64,000 nucleotides of DNA from Echinococcus granulosus (Eukaryota > Platyhelminthes > Cestoda > Cyclophyllidea > Taeniidae), in assembly GCF_000524195.1 (NCBI RefSeq), contig NW_020170413.1, positions 297,460 through 361,459 on the forward strand, in the 5' to 3' direction. Of the stretch, positions 1 to 13,214 are shown piece by piece. A program made the position numbers and the translations under genes. Numbering within the stretch: the first letter of the stretch is position 1; each line of letters begins with the position of its first letter. The notes under the pieces are model-generated. The model did not search any database. It was not told the DNA's origin and worked only from the letters and a program-made list of their open reading frames with translations.

Positions 1-2513
1 AATTAGTGAGAAACATGGCATTTCCTTCAAAACATCTTTCTTTCTATGAGAGAAACACAAAAATTTCCACTTTTAATCGTTTTTACGAATTAATAATTCC
101 TCGACTATCTACCTACCTACCGACTTACTGGCCGTTTTGTCAGGTCGTAAGGAGTGCATTGATGTGACCAAGGTGAATAGTCCAAAGTTTATTGTAAATT
201 GTCCAAGGTGTGCAAACCAATCACTACGTTTGAAATCTCTATTGGCCCACCTCCGCTCTGTTTTGCACATGCACGTACCTACACACTTGATACCGACTTA
301 CGTGTGTTGGGTCTGTTTTGTACAGTATAGGAGGTAAAAACTTCGAAATGAGGCGTTCCAGTTGGTTGGACCTTTTCAAGGCGATGTAAATTTGGTGGAG
401 AGAAGGGGTGGAGGAAAGGAGAGGAACTTTTTCTTCCTGAAGGTCACATGACCTGCACTTGGGTGCCCTCCTTTTATCTTACTTTTTTTTCCCACTTCTC
501 CAGAGATCCGCTGCTTTCTCATATAACTCTCCAATGCCAAGGCGGGTTTTTATCACATTGCGTAATATTACTGGATGAAATCTCAAGTTTTTGCCATCTG
601 AACTGCTATAATTAGGATATTTATAGGCCCTAGCGTTGCTTGAATTAGGTCGGTTTTCTCCTGAAGTGGACGGCGTTTTGAAGGGCTGCCTACTCAGAGT
701 GCAGCCGATTTAGTGGTCACTTCGTGGCTAGCAAGTCATAAAAAATTACCTGCGGAATTCGCTTGATATTTTTAGCCATTGGTTCGCATTTAATTTGTTT
801 CATGGTTTTTAAAAACTACTTTCTTCCTATCTGCTAGGCGTCTAGACAATCAGGGTACCTTAAAGATGTAAAAAGGGTGCAAGTTTTGAAGGGGGATGAC
901 CCTAAGTGTTAAACCAGGCGGCAAGTTGTTGATCGGCTCAATTTTCGGATCCACAGGTGGATGGAAGGATGAATGTGACAAGATGGAGAAAAAGCTCACC
1001 AACTGATGAGTAGCTGATGTATAAATAGACAGTCGGGCTGGATGTCCAGCCAGGCGGGCCGGATCTCATATTAATGAGTGGAGGGGGGACGGAGGATGAG
1101 GAGTTAGTTCGTCGGAGGTGCTTTGTAAGATGCATTGTTAACTGAATAGAGGATTTGTGCCTAATACACCGCCAGTAAGTAGGACGTAAGGGGCATGGCA
1201 AAGAAGATGGTGTAAGTGAATCCGTCCACTCGTTGCGTCTATTTATACACCTCTTTGGGTGGAAAACCACGCAACAGTTGCACCTTTCAGTACACATCAT
1301 ACGTCAAATTTGGCGCAGAGATGAATTAACTCGATTGGGTTCCAATAGTTCCCAACTTTTTTTGTTTCTTATATCCACGTAACATACTACAAAGAATTTA
1401 ATCTTTATCATAGCCCAAATCTGCACACTTTATTAGCAAGCTAAAGCAATTTCACTTAATTTTTTCCTCTCTTTCGTAAAGCGCACAATTTGGCTTATTG
1501 ACAAAGTCACTCCACATCTGTTTCGCACATCGTTACTTCAATCTGATCGTGTAAATAACCTTCCGGAAGGAGATTTACTTTGAAGTTTGTTTGTAAAATG
1601 CGCGGCGGTGGAGGAAGGGCAACCTTTCAAATCATCAGATACCTGTGGGCTGCTTTAGAATTGGATACACGCATTCCAGGTGGTTCCAAGGATTTCGCCC
1701 TGAAAATTAATGATTTTTTTCCTAATTCCTTGACAAAAATTCACTGTAAAGTAAGTTGCTACGCAGGTTTTTTTTAAATGAATGATATTTTTGTCTTTTA
1801 ACTTAAGTCTACCTAACTTAATGAGTAAGTTTCCGATTTGAAATTATCTTGTTGTAAATACTACTAGTAACCAATTTGAGTAGATAAATTTTGTAGCAGC
1901 TTTGAGTCTTATGAATTCAACATCTGTATTACAAAAATGCTTTTGTAAGCCGTATACAACTGTTTTGCTATAAAGTAATCATAACTACCTGTGAATCTTT
2001 TCCAAATTGCAAATTCTACCTAGAAGGAACGACTTGTTCTCATGAGCAAACACCATAGCCCTTGCCCTTGTCACTTTTGTTTCCATCTCCTCTAATTTTT
2101 GCAAGAATGTCAGCCTTTAGAAGGGTACGAGGACAATAGGCAAGATGTGGGATGGAGCAATAGCTGCATTCCTTTCTTGGTTACACGTTGGTGAGAGATA
2201 CTTGACTAGAGAAAGGACTTCCTATTTGCAAATGAGGAGAAAGCTTTGCTGGAGCACCTCCGAGTTGTATCCTACCCAGCGAATGAATCCTAGCTCCAAA
2301 TTTCTGCTTTCAATAGATCTCTAGTCTGCAGCGTGCAATAAACGTTGTGATTCAAAATCCAGTTTTCAGCACAACTCGATTGGTGAGCAAACAATCTACA
2401 GAAGTGCCGCGCTTTATCAACATGCACGCAAGAAGTCGGTAGTCTTTGAAGCCTAAGTCAGTGGTTTTTGTTTAATGGACAACTTCTTTAGTTTTATGAT
2501 TGATGAAACTTAC
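1..2513. other. left flank, downstream intron of unknown gene
   Basis: No exon is supportable here. If the donor at 2513 is used, this is the beginning of the second intron of the unknown minus-strand gene, whose next exon must start in phase 0. The longest open stretch (938-1300, minus) has no recognisable domain and no convincing splice sites. Short degenerate CTAC/CTAT repeats occur near 105-130. Confidence 0.4.
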
Positions 2514-3013
2514 ACCCGTTCGTTTGCGTAAAATCGTCTCCAGTGTTTGTGTTGCGCTGTTCTCCGCCCCCGCTTTCGTCGCCTTCACTGGTTGAATCCG
2601 TTTTCTCTGGCACAGTGGTGGCCTCAGTTCGACTCGCATCAGTGGCGCTCGCCTTCGAGCACCAAATTGTGCTTCTGGTGTCGCTTCACTGTGAGCACTA
2701 GGGGAAGCCTTAGGAGTCGCGTCAAGGTCAAAGTGGGTCTGCGAGACACTTGAATGGCTTCGACTGACACCTCGAGGACTAGGTGTAGTCAAATGAGCGC
2801 TCTCGGCGCGTCGGATTGCGGAGAGGCGTTGAGCTCGCAGCCAAATTTTCTCAGGGGTCTCGTAGTCGCCCTCTATACTGAAGGTGTTTTGACGTTGACG
2901 AGGACTGCATCTTGGGAGGGTAGGAGTTGGGGGAGGTTGAGAGGTGGTGGTCATCAGACGGTAGGTGGTATAGTCAAAAGCTGCTAGCTCGAGGCTGCGA
3001 GACTTCAGTCCGT
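2514..3013 (-). CDS. unknown Ser/Pro/Arg-rich protein, exon 2
   Basis: Coding exon of a protein I do not recognise. The acceptor is a pyrimidine-rich tract ending CTTCTAG just above 3013. The donor is GGT|GTAAGT, with the intron starting at 2513. The 500-nt exon is 2 nt plus 166 codons, so it needs an incoming phase-1 junction, which the exon at 13215-13488 supplies, giving a split Asp codon. It encodes residues 92-258. A segment with residues SLELAAFDYTTYRLM is followed by a Pro/Thr-rich stretch and RQRQNTFSIEG. A likely helix at about residues 140-165 begins GDYETPEKIWLRAQRL. Then come long Ser/Ala/Pro/Arg-rich, probably disordered sequence and a basic end near RKRTG. If the donor were ignored the frame would run to a TAA at 2474-2472, so a terminal exon is the alternative. 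No signal peptide or membrane segment is visible in it. Function unknown. Confidence 0.6.
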
Positions 3014-3969
3014 CTAGAAGTTTGACAGAAGAAAACGGTAGAATGGGATCTATACACTTAACTACACGAGTCTACCTTAACTTTCATTGTACTGCCGAAA
3101 ACTCAATTTACACTGATTCATAGGGAAGAGCAAATATAAGTTTCAAGTCTAGAAACTTGCATAGTGGAAGGAGAAGTGAGGTCAGATGCAAGAGCATCGA
3201 AGTCGATCGTGAAAGAACTGGTTTTTAACTTGTGATATAATCTCTTGGCACCTGACATCTCCTACTGCAAGTGGGTCAAAGTACTTCAGATTAACGAAGT
3301 GACAAAACCTTGAAATGTGGGGATAGGAACACTCTCATTAACTATCAAGGTGACAAAAGCTTAAGCACCGAAGAAAAAGAAAACAAATGGTTCAAAAAGC
3401 GACCAGTTGTTAATTTCATGGTTTTGCTTGGGAAAAAGTGTCTTCTGTTCCTACTAATTAGGCTGACATTATTCCCGCGTCGCTGTTCCCTCTGCCATCT
3501 CTGTTTATGCAGAAGTAAAGAGTGACAACAAGGCTGTAAGGACAAAAAAAGACATCAAAATAGAATTTTTAGAGTTCATATTTTTTTGGAATCTTTGGAT
3601 GTTAGGATTTGTTTACAACTTTGTTACCAGGGCTTGCGTCTGTGGGCAAAACAACCCCTCCAACTTAAAGTTTAGTCGCTCCAGTGGCAGTAAATAAGGC
3701 GCATCTGCCCTCAAAAGACCAAAAAGCACTCTTTTTTGTCTTAGAAGTAAACACATTGTTTTAGAAAGACCATTTCTTGCAGTTATTTATTACAAACCAC
3801 TAACGTCACCTCTTTGTGACAATGATAACAAATCGGTTATTTGAACAATGTAAGCTGTTTGCTGATTCATTTAAGCACTTTTTAAACCATTTATAAATTT
3901 TCTATCAAAAATCAATTTTGGTTAGAAGGTTTTCATGCTGTCAAATGCAAATATGTATTTGGCACCTCT

Positions 3970-3985
3970 GTCACGTATATGTGAC
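3970..3985. repeat. GTCAC-N6-GTGAC palindrome, copy 1
   Basis: The sequence GTCACGTATATGTGAC is nearly self-complementary. It is one of three sites in the window with the same half-sites and the same 6-nt spacer. Role unknown: a dyad protein-binding site or the end of a decayed repeat. Confidence 0.5.
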
Positions 3986-6900
3986 ATATGCCCTATATCA
4001 ATTTGCGCTGTAAACAGACTAACTGAGCGGAAAATAACAAAGTAAGCCTAGAATTCTCACAATTTTTAAAAGTCATTTGTACGCTTGTCTTTAATTGTTT
4101 TTAATATTTTCTTATGACACCATAGTATATGCGCTGCGATGATCGGTTCTTGCTCAGAACTCCGGCAAATCCGTGTCCACTTACTCAAGGAAAAAAATAG
4201 CACGGAAGACCAAATTTTAAACAAAATGGCAAATAGGCATTACAGTTGAGAGTTTTAAAGCATAACATACTGGGTGTATAACCTCTCTAGAGTGGAACTC
4301 CACTTGTTTCCGCTTCTTACCCCGAAGACTGCCAAATTCGCAGTTGGCATTAGCCAGATCACACTGCATCGAATCGGTTGCATTTTTTAGCTCTTACATG
4401 CGAAGGCACGAATCAAATGCAAGATGGCAGTTAGGTTGCAATTAGGCATTTCGTCTTTTTCGCAATGAGGCTACTACTACTACCTCGTTGCGTAGGGCAA
4501 AGGTGGTGTCTGTTCAAGGTGGGGGGAAATAGAGGGCGGGTCTCTTCAACCGAACAACCAAAATTTGGGCACTTTTCCGACAGTCCAGTATGATTAATGA
4601 CTACGTAGATGGGATAACACGTCCGGGTTAGCGACATGGGTTAGGATGAAGTGGGAATTGACTATGAAACATTAGCCTCCTGAATGAATAATAGACTGAA
4701 GGGTGGAAGTTAACGACACCGGCTGTAGTCCTTCGGTATCCTATGGAATTACAAGTCACTTTAAAGAGCATGTAAGAGATGAAACTGCAATAAGGGAACT
4801 TGGGAGAGAATTTTAGACCTACACTTTTCAAACATCAATAATGAGGGAGGTGTCAAGCCAAATGGATCAATTTTGAAGGTATATTTTACTAATGAATCTT
4901 GTCATCTGACACAATTTAAAAGGCATCAACAGAACCTCAAGTAAAAGTATAACGTATGTTGATTAACCTTATACTTTAAAATGTGATTTCCTGAATGAAA
5001 ATTGACAAGCTTCAAATGTTAAGTTGGTGTGGAGCCACGTGGAGTTGTTAATGGAATTCAAGAATGGATAGAATTGTATTACCTTTCTGCTAAATTTTCC
5101 AAATAGGTTATAAGATGAATTTGCTTTTCAATAGTTTCAAGCTGCTTACATTTGCATCTTGAAGTAATGAAACCGACCGACATAATTAGCTTGGCGCATT
5201 TAACATTAGAAAAGCTGCAGTCAGGGTGTTTGCTTTAAATAATGGGCACTGGGTACCAGCGGAATGGTTAGTTTGCTTCTAACCACTTGACCTTAGATCT
5301 CCTGTCTTGACTTTTGACTAACTTTTATTACTTTTCGTTTGGACTACTGACTAGTAATTCAGCGTCCTTTCCGCAACCATTCTTTGGAAGAGCACACCCT
5401 TATTGTGGGATCTTAGAGCAGAAACAGGTTTCCGTGTTAAAAAAACTGCAAACGTATTACAAATAGTTCTTTTAGATGGATAAATAAGGCTATATTACGA
5501 GTGTGCACGAAACTTGACAAGTCACCTTACCCCAAAAGACTGATTTAGCAAGGTAGACAGTAGACACAGATAAGGCGGCCCATCACAAGTTAAGAAGTCA
5601 GTTAGCAAACAGTCAAAAGTACACAGCATGTTTTCATCCCGCAAGAAGAGGCAAACAGCAAATTAGCCAGTCTTTTCAATAAGTGCTTGTGACTCTCACC
5701 TCTCTTTAGGGCTCTACCTTGAAGGAATATTTCAGAACCCACTGAATGTTCCACACCCGTGACACGAGTCACTCTCTAGGTGGTGCGTTCTCTCTCTTCC
5801 TGAATAGCACGCCTCCCTTAGACCATCTCAGACAGTGTGTTATGCTACCACACACTTTCTCTATGCTGAGCAACAATGTTGTCGAGGTTTTTCTGCGGAT
5901 CAACTAAGATTTTAAGTCAGGGAGATTCAAAATATATGAAAAGTAGGAGAAGATCGCAACAAAGCATGGGGTGCTGATTGATTGACTGACCGATCTGAAG
6001 TGAGCATCAGCAATGAAGTTTCCCGAGTGTCCGAGCCATTGGTGTGGTCCGAAGGATAAGCGTATAAAAAATTTCTGCTTCCTTAAATGAATAAAAATAG
6101 TTTGTCCAAGAATTTGATCTAATTAACTATCAAATCGGAAATCGACGCCAAATAAGCGAAACCGTCCGCCGGTACTTTGCGTGGGCAGGAGATGAAAGTC
6201 GATCGGTACCTCTCCAATGTACTAAAGTGCCATGTCCTAGGTGGTGTTACACCCTTTCTTGCTTATCGTGAAGCTATCGTCATTAGTTATGACATAAAAT
6301 TCGCTAAACGCGTAACTAATTTGGTAACAATTATGCTAAAAAACCGCTAAAAAGTTTGCACATTTCTGCAGATTTATGGGGGTGAAAACGACTCCACCAC
6401 CTGACTGGTCACTGTTAGTCTTGCCATATTTTAGGAAGCTAGTTCAGGTGTTTCCTTATTTGATATAAACTTTTACCAATTCATGTGCTTCATTTCACTT
6501 TCTCCGGCTAAACTTAGGGCTGAAATGGCGGCATTCAGGCGGATGTGCATCCGTCCACGCGAAGGTCTACCTCCTTCGACCCCCAACCCACCTCAATGGC
6601 ACATACCTCCATCCCACTCTTCTTGTTCCACTTTCTGAGCCAAATTGTAACCTCCTTTTTCCTCAAAGATGTGCCCAGCCAATGATTTATGAGTGGCTTA
6701 GGAAGCTGCAAGAATCTTTCCATGTAAACCCCTCACAGAGGAGGTGACTTCCTCGTGAAATATCTCCTGAAGCAACTTAAACTAGTATCTAGATTGTGCA
6801 TTTATCAAAAACCGCTTCTTAAAACTCAGGGAAAAAAGGAAGTCAAATAGCCTTTTTTTTTCATGATATTCGAGTCAAATATGCTGCTGACTGAAGTTGT

Positions 6901-9900
6901 AGGGGCAGAAAGTGTCAGGAAACAGGCCAAATTCTGTTCCACGGCCTCCTCCTAAAGTATGCTCTCCCGGAGTACTGTAGCCTTTTTTATAAAAAAGTCT
7001 TATGTGAGACTTTCGTGTTTTTTTAGGATTACCTCTTTTTTATATGATAGAAGTCTAGGTGGTTACATCTCTCCTCTCGCCTTCTTGCAGTTAATTTGAC
7101 CTTTGTCTTTCAAGGTGCAACCCTTAATCCCCTTTTTAAATACGAGGCAATCAAAGTGTTAAAGATCTATCAAAAGATATTTCCATTTCTTTTTAATGAG
7201 GGAGAGGTTACAGTTGCACAGTACTATACAGAAAGGGTGTGCTTTCTTTGAAAAGTCTCATAGCTACAAAAACTTTTTTACCACACAAGCAGATCAAAAG
7301 GTACTCGTGGGAAATTGTAAAGCCCCTAGAATTGTAGAAAAGGAGAAAGGAAAAGTGGCAGAACAGATCAAAGCATTTCCGTCTTAACTTTTTGAAAACT
7401 CTTGTTTGGAAGGTTGATCCTTCCTTTCCGCTTTTAGGTCACCCTATTGACCGATAAGACGTGGTGACATATTCTTTTTTGGCTTCCAAGTCCTAAAAGG
7501 TCAGGGTCACCTGAGCTGAAATAAGTAAATGGGATTGGTGCTCATTTAAATATGGAGCACAAACACACAGGCTCTGCAAGCGCAAATGATTAAAGGAAGT
7601 AAAACCAAAGAGAAAAACCTTCTTTTTCCTCCATCAACATATTGCGCATTTAATTCGCAACAAACTAGAGTGGAATTGATGACCTACGCATTTCTACCTT
7701 CCAAGCAAATTCACCACATTTACCATGTTTTCTGGCACGACAACGGTGACGGCAAAACAACCACAACCCAAAGCGTCAAATTTAAGTGCTAAAACGCGGC
7801 TTTGATTGAAGTGTACCTCGGTGGTACCGTAGTTATCTGTCCAACGTCAAACGTGCATTCACTTCTTAGGCTCTTTCTGTTTCCCCCCTCCCCCGTGACA
7901 AAGGTACGTTAGCTGCTTTGGTTGCCACAATATTTTGACCTTTTAAGACCCCCAAAATTTGTTTTACTCAGTGAAAATTAAAATCAAAGCCATGGGGCTA
8001 TTTTTAAATACCTTTGCTTTGTGAGCAACATACTACCTTTATAGCTATTCAAGTAGTATATTGTTCAAATGAATCCGGTAAAGCAGCATTAATCAATGCT
8101 TTATTAAAAAACCTTAAATTATTTTATGGAGTTGTATCCTTTTCTGATTTATTTTATAACTAAACGCCCTTTGTTTTAACTGACTTTTTAACTAGGCGGG
8201 CCTTCATAACACTCCGCGCACTTGTTGTGAACTTCTAGGCCTTCCGGGGCGTTGATTTCACTAAATCATTCCACGCATTCGCGTAAATTGCCGTAACTCC
8301 AAGTGGATTTTTTCACAGTTATTTTGTACTCCGAATCACAAACTGTACAATCAGCCAGTTTAAAAATGTTCTATCCTACGCGTTCGGGACTGTGGTGAAG
8401 TGATGAAGTAAAGGTAGTGCATTACCCTAGTTTAAATGTTACAAATAAATACGGAAAAGTCCGCTTGAAGTGTAGCCCAGTAAAATAAACTTCTTCCTTC
8501 ATAAACCTAAAATTGAAGTCTTTCCTTAAAAAGCCCATTTTCACATCAACTAGCCATTACAAATGCGTAAAGTCCCTTCGATCATACGACTTTGACCACT
8601 TTTCCCGTGAGAGTATACCCCTAGATCACCGGCTTGGGCTCAGTTTTCCCCTTCTTTCTATTTATTTTTTTATGTCAGATAAAGCATTCCCATCTTTTTT
8701 CCTCACAGCTAATACGAACCTCCTGTAGAAATCAGGAGATTGATGAAGAAGTTGGTAAGGTGCTTTACCCTAGCATGACATTTTGATTCCGAAGCAGTGA
8801 AGTCTGGTCTCTCCTTGTCCCCTTTTTTTTCTGCTTCGACGATCCGCTAAGGCCAAAAATTGGCTAGAAGATTTTTACCTCCTCCAATGCTGAAGGAAAC
8901 GTCTACACACAGAGTGAACTAGGCAAACAATCAGGTCGACCGATTGGGGAAGTAGAATAGACCTCGGAAAAGAAGCAACATGTGAAGGCACATTCTGACA
9001 AGTATATTCTGCAACCTTTTCCTTCCTCAAAAATGTCCCTGCAGTGACATTAAACCTAGAGGTATTCCCACCTTTTATAGTCCTACCTTGGAATGTAGGC
9101 AAGTTTAATGGGAAAAAGACTAAATTTTAGGTGCATTTGGATAGAAATTTGGGAAAAATTGACAAACTTTTAGGTGGTAAAGTTTACTGGTGTTACGACG
9201 AAGTTGGTCCGAAGGACGGTAAGGGTAAAACCACCTAGTCCAAGGACCCCCCTTGTTAATACAAAGGGTGTGTGATGGTGTGCGTGGTTTGGCTTAGGGG
9301 ATCCAGGGTGAGTTCACATCCCTTTGCCAATTAAGTTATGAAACATCTGTCAAAGGGAATATGTCAAATCAAGAAGCAGAGCATTTGTAATTACTGGTTT
9401 TCCAACCAACCATTTAAGGTGCAAGTTAAATAGTTAACAGAGTCAGCACTTTTAAATGGACAAAAACTTTTGTCAAACCGCAGGATGATCTTCCTTATTT
9501 GAAAGGCCTTTATCCTCGTAGCGGCTACAGACTGCGCATCCATTGGCTGTCGATCTGATGCTTTTCTGTCGACAATCCCCCATACCACACTCTTTGCTAG
9601 GCCCTAAACTATCACGAGCCGATACATCACTCAGCTTCAACATCCCCTTTATTGCTCTTTTGCCCACTCTCTACGATTTTTCTCAGGAATCACCTTTTAT
9701 TTTCACTGTCTCCAGTACCATTTGTAGCCAAGGGGACCCGTGGATTGGTCTACATTCAATACTTCAGCCACTCCACCTATCGACGACTCTTCCAAAAACA
9801 GAACTAATGGGGACATACTCTGATATGATTGAAATGGCTTCAGTGCATTATGCATGTCCACCTTCTGGTCAAAGTACCCAGCATACGTAGAAACGCTGAG

Positions 9901-10065
9901 TGACAGCTAAATGACAACTCGAAAAAAAGGGTGAGAACAGATGGTGCCATATCAACGGCATGAACTGATTCCCATGACACATCTAAACAAAAAGTCACAT
10001 CTTCAATGCCCTCTTCTGCCCTCACAGTTCTCTTTGAATGTTTATGTTGTTAATAAATCATAAAT

Positions 10066-10125
10066 ATGATTGGTCAATGGGAACTGCCTATTTTGTATTT
10101 GATTGGTTATGGAGGATCCAATCAT
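10066..10125. promoter_or_regulatory. triple CCAAT-box cluster
   Basis: Three CCAAT pentamers lie within 60 bp: TGATTGGTCA near 10067, TGATTGGTTA near 10101, and ATCCAATCAT near 10118. The flanks fit the NF-Y consensus loosely. This is in the inferred large intron of the unknown gene. No TATA box or coding start nearby ties it to a transcript, so enhancer, unannotated promoter or chance are all open. Confidence 0.25.
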
Positions 10126-11954
10126 CTTCTAGATCAAAGAGCGGCTATCAAATTAAATGTTTACTTATATCTACCGAATTCGGAATGTCAGAGGGTCTCA
10201 ACAATACTACTTAATTTATTATTAGTATCTAACTAAATTCGCAACGTGGATAACATTTTTTAAAAATACTTTGAATTTGTTGCGATGACTGGGGAATTTG
10301 CATTTTTTTCCTAGCATAAGTAGATCACAAGGAATTATAACAAACTCAACTGGGAAATCAAGAGGTATCTACTTAAAAAGGGATAAATGGTGCAGTACCC
10401 GATGAAGATCGCTGTTTCAAGAAAGTCGTAAGCAATGGGTGGAGGAAAGATCTCGCACTGTTGTAGGTAATGTTCTATGTAATGACTTGTAAAATAATGG
10501 GGAGTTGTTTGCTGAACATCTTGTAAACCATTGACATTCTTCCACAATCTTTGCTGTGCTCTCCACCCCCCTCTCTCTATTTTTTAAACCCACTAGTTTC
10601 TCGGGTTACAGCCGACCTGACTCCAAGACTAAAGGTCGCTTCTGCAAAGCTGTTTTTTAGTGTTTGAAGAAGGTGATGTGCAAATGGTTTAGACAATTTA
10701 ATTCCAGGGCTGTTACATAGGCGGCGATAATAAAATTATGTACAGGAAGATCTCTTATTCGTCACAGATAGTGATTACATTTCGGTATTTAAAACTACAT
10801 CAAGAGAAAACTTTTGGTGATTTTCTATTGTGCATGCTAAAATTACTTATTTATGTACAAATCAACTGACCAGGAAAGCCGTGCTGAAAGCTAGGAAACA
10901 AATGGATTGCAACCACTTATATAAGCAGGTGACAAAAGGCTTCATAGACCTTTCACCTGTGCCTCACTTCTTTTATCTCTTAAGAGACACCATGACCTCC
11001 AAGTAGTAATGAGAACAGTCATTAGGCAAACAAACACATCACAACCCTTAAACGACCTACTCACAGACAGACACCAATTCAACGCCGAGGACTGGAAAGT
11101 TGGGGCGACGATCCACACAAGGCAAATCGAATGATGCGGGAAAAGTCTTTTTTAGTAAATAACCGGGATTAGTGAACCGGGGTGGAGGAAAGTCTATTCG
11201 CACAATTCATGACAAGCCATCGTTCCACATGCGGCAAGGACTCCTACCACATCTTAGGAGGGAACAGCAATAATGCCGCAACTTCATCCACATTCTCCCC
11301 AATGCCTTCGTAACTTTTTCCTCATTTAATCACCTTTTTTTGACATTAGGTAATCACATTGTCCCATGCCAAATGAAATTGAGAGGTGGAGGGTAAAAGT
11401 GAGGCAGAAATGTAGAGGGGACGGCCAAGGTGGAGATTTCGGTTATTTTTAAACTACGCATATCTTCAGTTTATAAGCTGTAACGTTGGAATGGATGTAA
11501 CTTTGGTAGAGCGTTTTAGGCTTTGGAAGAAAGCATGACTGCACTGCGATCTGGATGCTGGAAGGTCAGAAAATTTTGGTGGGAAAGTAATGCTGCAGTG
11601 CATACCATTGCACACGACCCTCTTCTGCGAACCATCCCTAGAGTAGTAAGTCGGGTGGTGCTAGGGATAGCAAATAGCAGCTATTCATGGAACATTTCAA
11701 ATTAGTCATTAAAACATCTAACTAACACTATTTATCGCTAAAAATGTCGAAATTCGATTTAAACGAAATGTTGCTTAGGTTCTGGGAATTTTTTGGTGAT
11801 TTCATACTAAATGCCCTAACAGAATGGATTAGTTTTTTAAGCATTTTTACAAAATATTTGAACAATTAAGTAGCATACTCCTAGTTCTATGTTCCCAACT
11901 TTCGTTCCTCTAACATTTCGGAGTACTCCAAAATTAGCGCTCTCGCGGACTCCC

Positions 11955-12145
11955 CACTGATTGGCCGATGATCACATGGCTATAGCCAATCAAAAAACAA
12001 GAGGTTGCCTTCTGGTCCAGGGCTCAGTATCCCCAGCCAATCGTCTTCTGGTTGCTAGTGTTGCTAAAAGTTTCGTTGTCTCGTTGGACGCCGGACAGGC
12101 TCCAAGCTCACTCACGACAACTCCACCTCATGGCAGCCAATCCCA
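11955..12145. promoter_or_regulatory. four CCAAT boxes in a CG-richer patch
   Basis: TGATTGGCCG (near 11957), TAGCCAATCA (11982), CAGCCAATCG (12032) and CAGCCAATCC (12133) fall within 190 bp. Local sequence is richer in C and G than its surroundings. The spacing and the shared AGCCAATC core resemble an NF-Y-type promoter or an old internal repeat. No associated gene is visible. Confidence 0.3.
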
Positions 12146-12890
12146 TGCTTATTTACATAAGTGAGAGAAAGACATTTATAAACAAAAACAAACTGTTTTT
12201 AGATGTCACTTTTAGTTCAAACAAAAGCTCAAAAAGGTCTTCTTCTTCCTTTTTTCTCTCCTACAAAGTGCCATCTTCTAAAATCTCTTTAATTATTTTG
12301 TCTGATTTAGACTGACAAATAAAGTTACACTAAAAGGTAAATTCAGAGACTTGTTTGTTTTAGACATGACATGCTTCTTTATTGTGTTTCTTTCGGGAAG
12401 AATTCCCTTCTCCAACATCGAAATGCTACAGCATTTGCGCAATGTCCATAAACAGCTGCCTATTTAATCAATGGAGGGGAAGCAGTGCTTGCAGTGCCTA
12501 CATGATCTTTCACCCAATTACTCAATCAAAGCTCAATTTAACCACATCAAATGACTTGTCAATAGAATCGCTGTCGGGTAAATCGACAAGAGCTCGGGAT
12601 TATAGGTATGAAGATAAAATGCCTAAATGTTGACTTGAAGGTAAAAATTTAACTCTGACATTGGGTTGGTGAGGGGTGGGAGGGGGAACAAAAGTCCTCT
12701 TCATCCTGCATTCTCAGAAAATTTTATGATATCTTTTTGATTAGTTGAGCTAGACAATAATGTTTCATTTTAGGTGTCAAACATCTCATTTTCAAGTAAT
12801 ACCATCCAACATCCAATGGAAAAATGGATTCAGCTGTAAAAGAATAAAATTTTTCTCTATTGAATAAACTTAATGTAAAAAGAGACTACA

Positions 12891-12917
12891 TGGCATAAAT
12901 TGGAAACATTTATGCCA
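12891..12917. repeat. perfect 10-bp hairpin
   Basis: TGGCATAAAT and its exact reverse complement ATTTATGCCA flank a 7-nt loop (TGGAAAC). It lies in the inferred intron of the unknown gene, about 300 bp downstream of exon 1 in the sense direction. It could be the core of a decayed inverted-repeat element or an RNA hairpin. Confidence 0.5.
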
Positions 12918-13214
12918 AATCTTCCTTTTTCAGAGATATAATCAAATTCATTTCATCCTCTAATTCCCCTTAATTTCCCTCCTTTTTCCAATTCTTCAAG
13001 CTACTTGATTCAGTAAAATGTGAACTTTCTAATTCAAATTATGATAACTTCCATGAAATATTCACAGCTGAAAATAAAGGCCTTTTAATTCCCCTTGTTG
13101 AAAGTCAACTTTTTTAGGAAAATGTGTCAAAAGGTAAACATTTTCACCTCCAGCCAACGAAAAATCAGTCTTTCCACCCTACTCAATGCGTTGACCTAGG
13201 AGAGCGCGACTTAC

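Larger units (their letters stand above)
3014..13214 (-). other. 10.2-kb first intron of unknown gene
   Basis: Intron inferred from the phase-matched donor (G|GTAAGT at 13214) and acceptor (TTCTAG at 3014). No internal exon stands out; the open stretches on either strand are 60-115 codons, as expected by chance at this base composition. It holds a 16-nt palindrome (3970-3985), two clusters of CCAAT boxes (10.07-10.12 kb and 11.96-12.14 kb) and a 10-bp perfect hairpin (12891-12917). By eye the plus strand is T-rich, so the intron would be A-rich in the sense direction. Confidence 0.45.

Noticed and set aside
995..1020. CTGATGAG, as in hammerhead ribozymes
   Set aside because: No GAAA core or paired helices at the required distance; same verdict for the CGGATGAGTCCC near 54003.
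938..1300. 120-codon open frame on the minus strand
   Set aside because: No domain, odd Cys/Leu/Ser composition, no matching splice sites; this length is expected a few times by chance in 64 kb.
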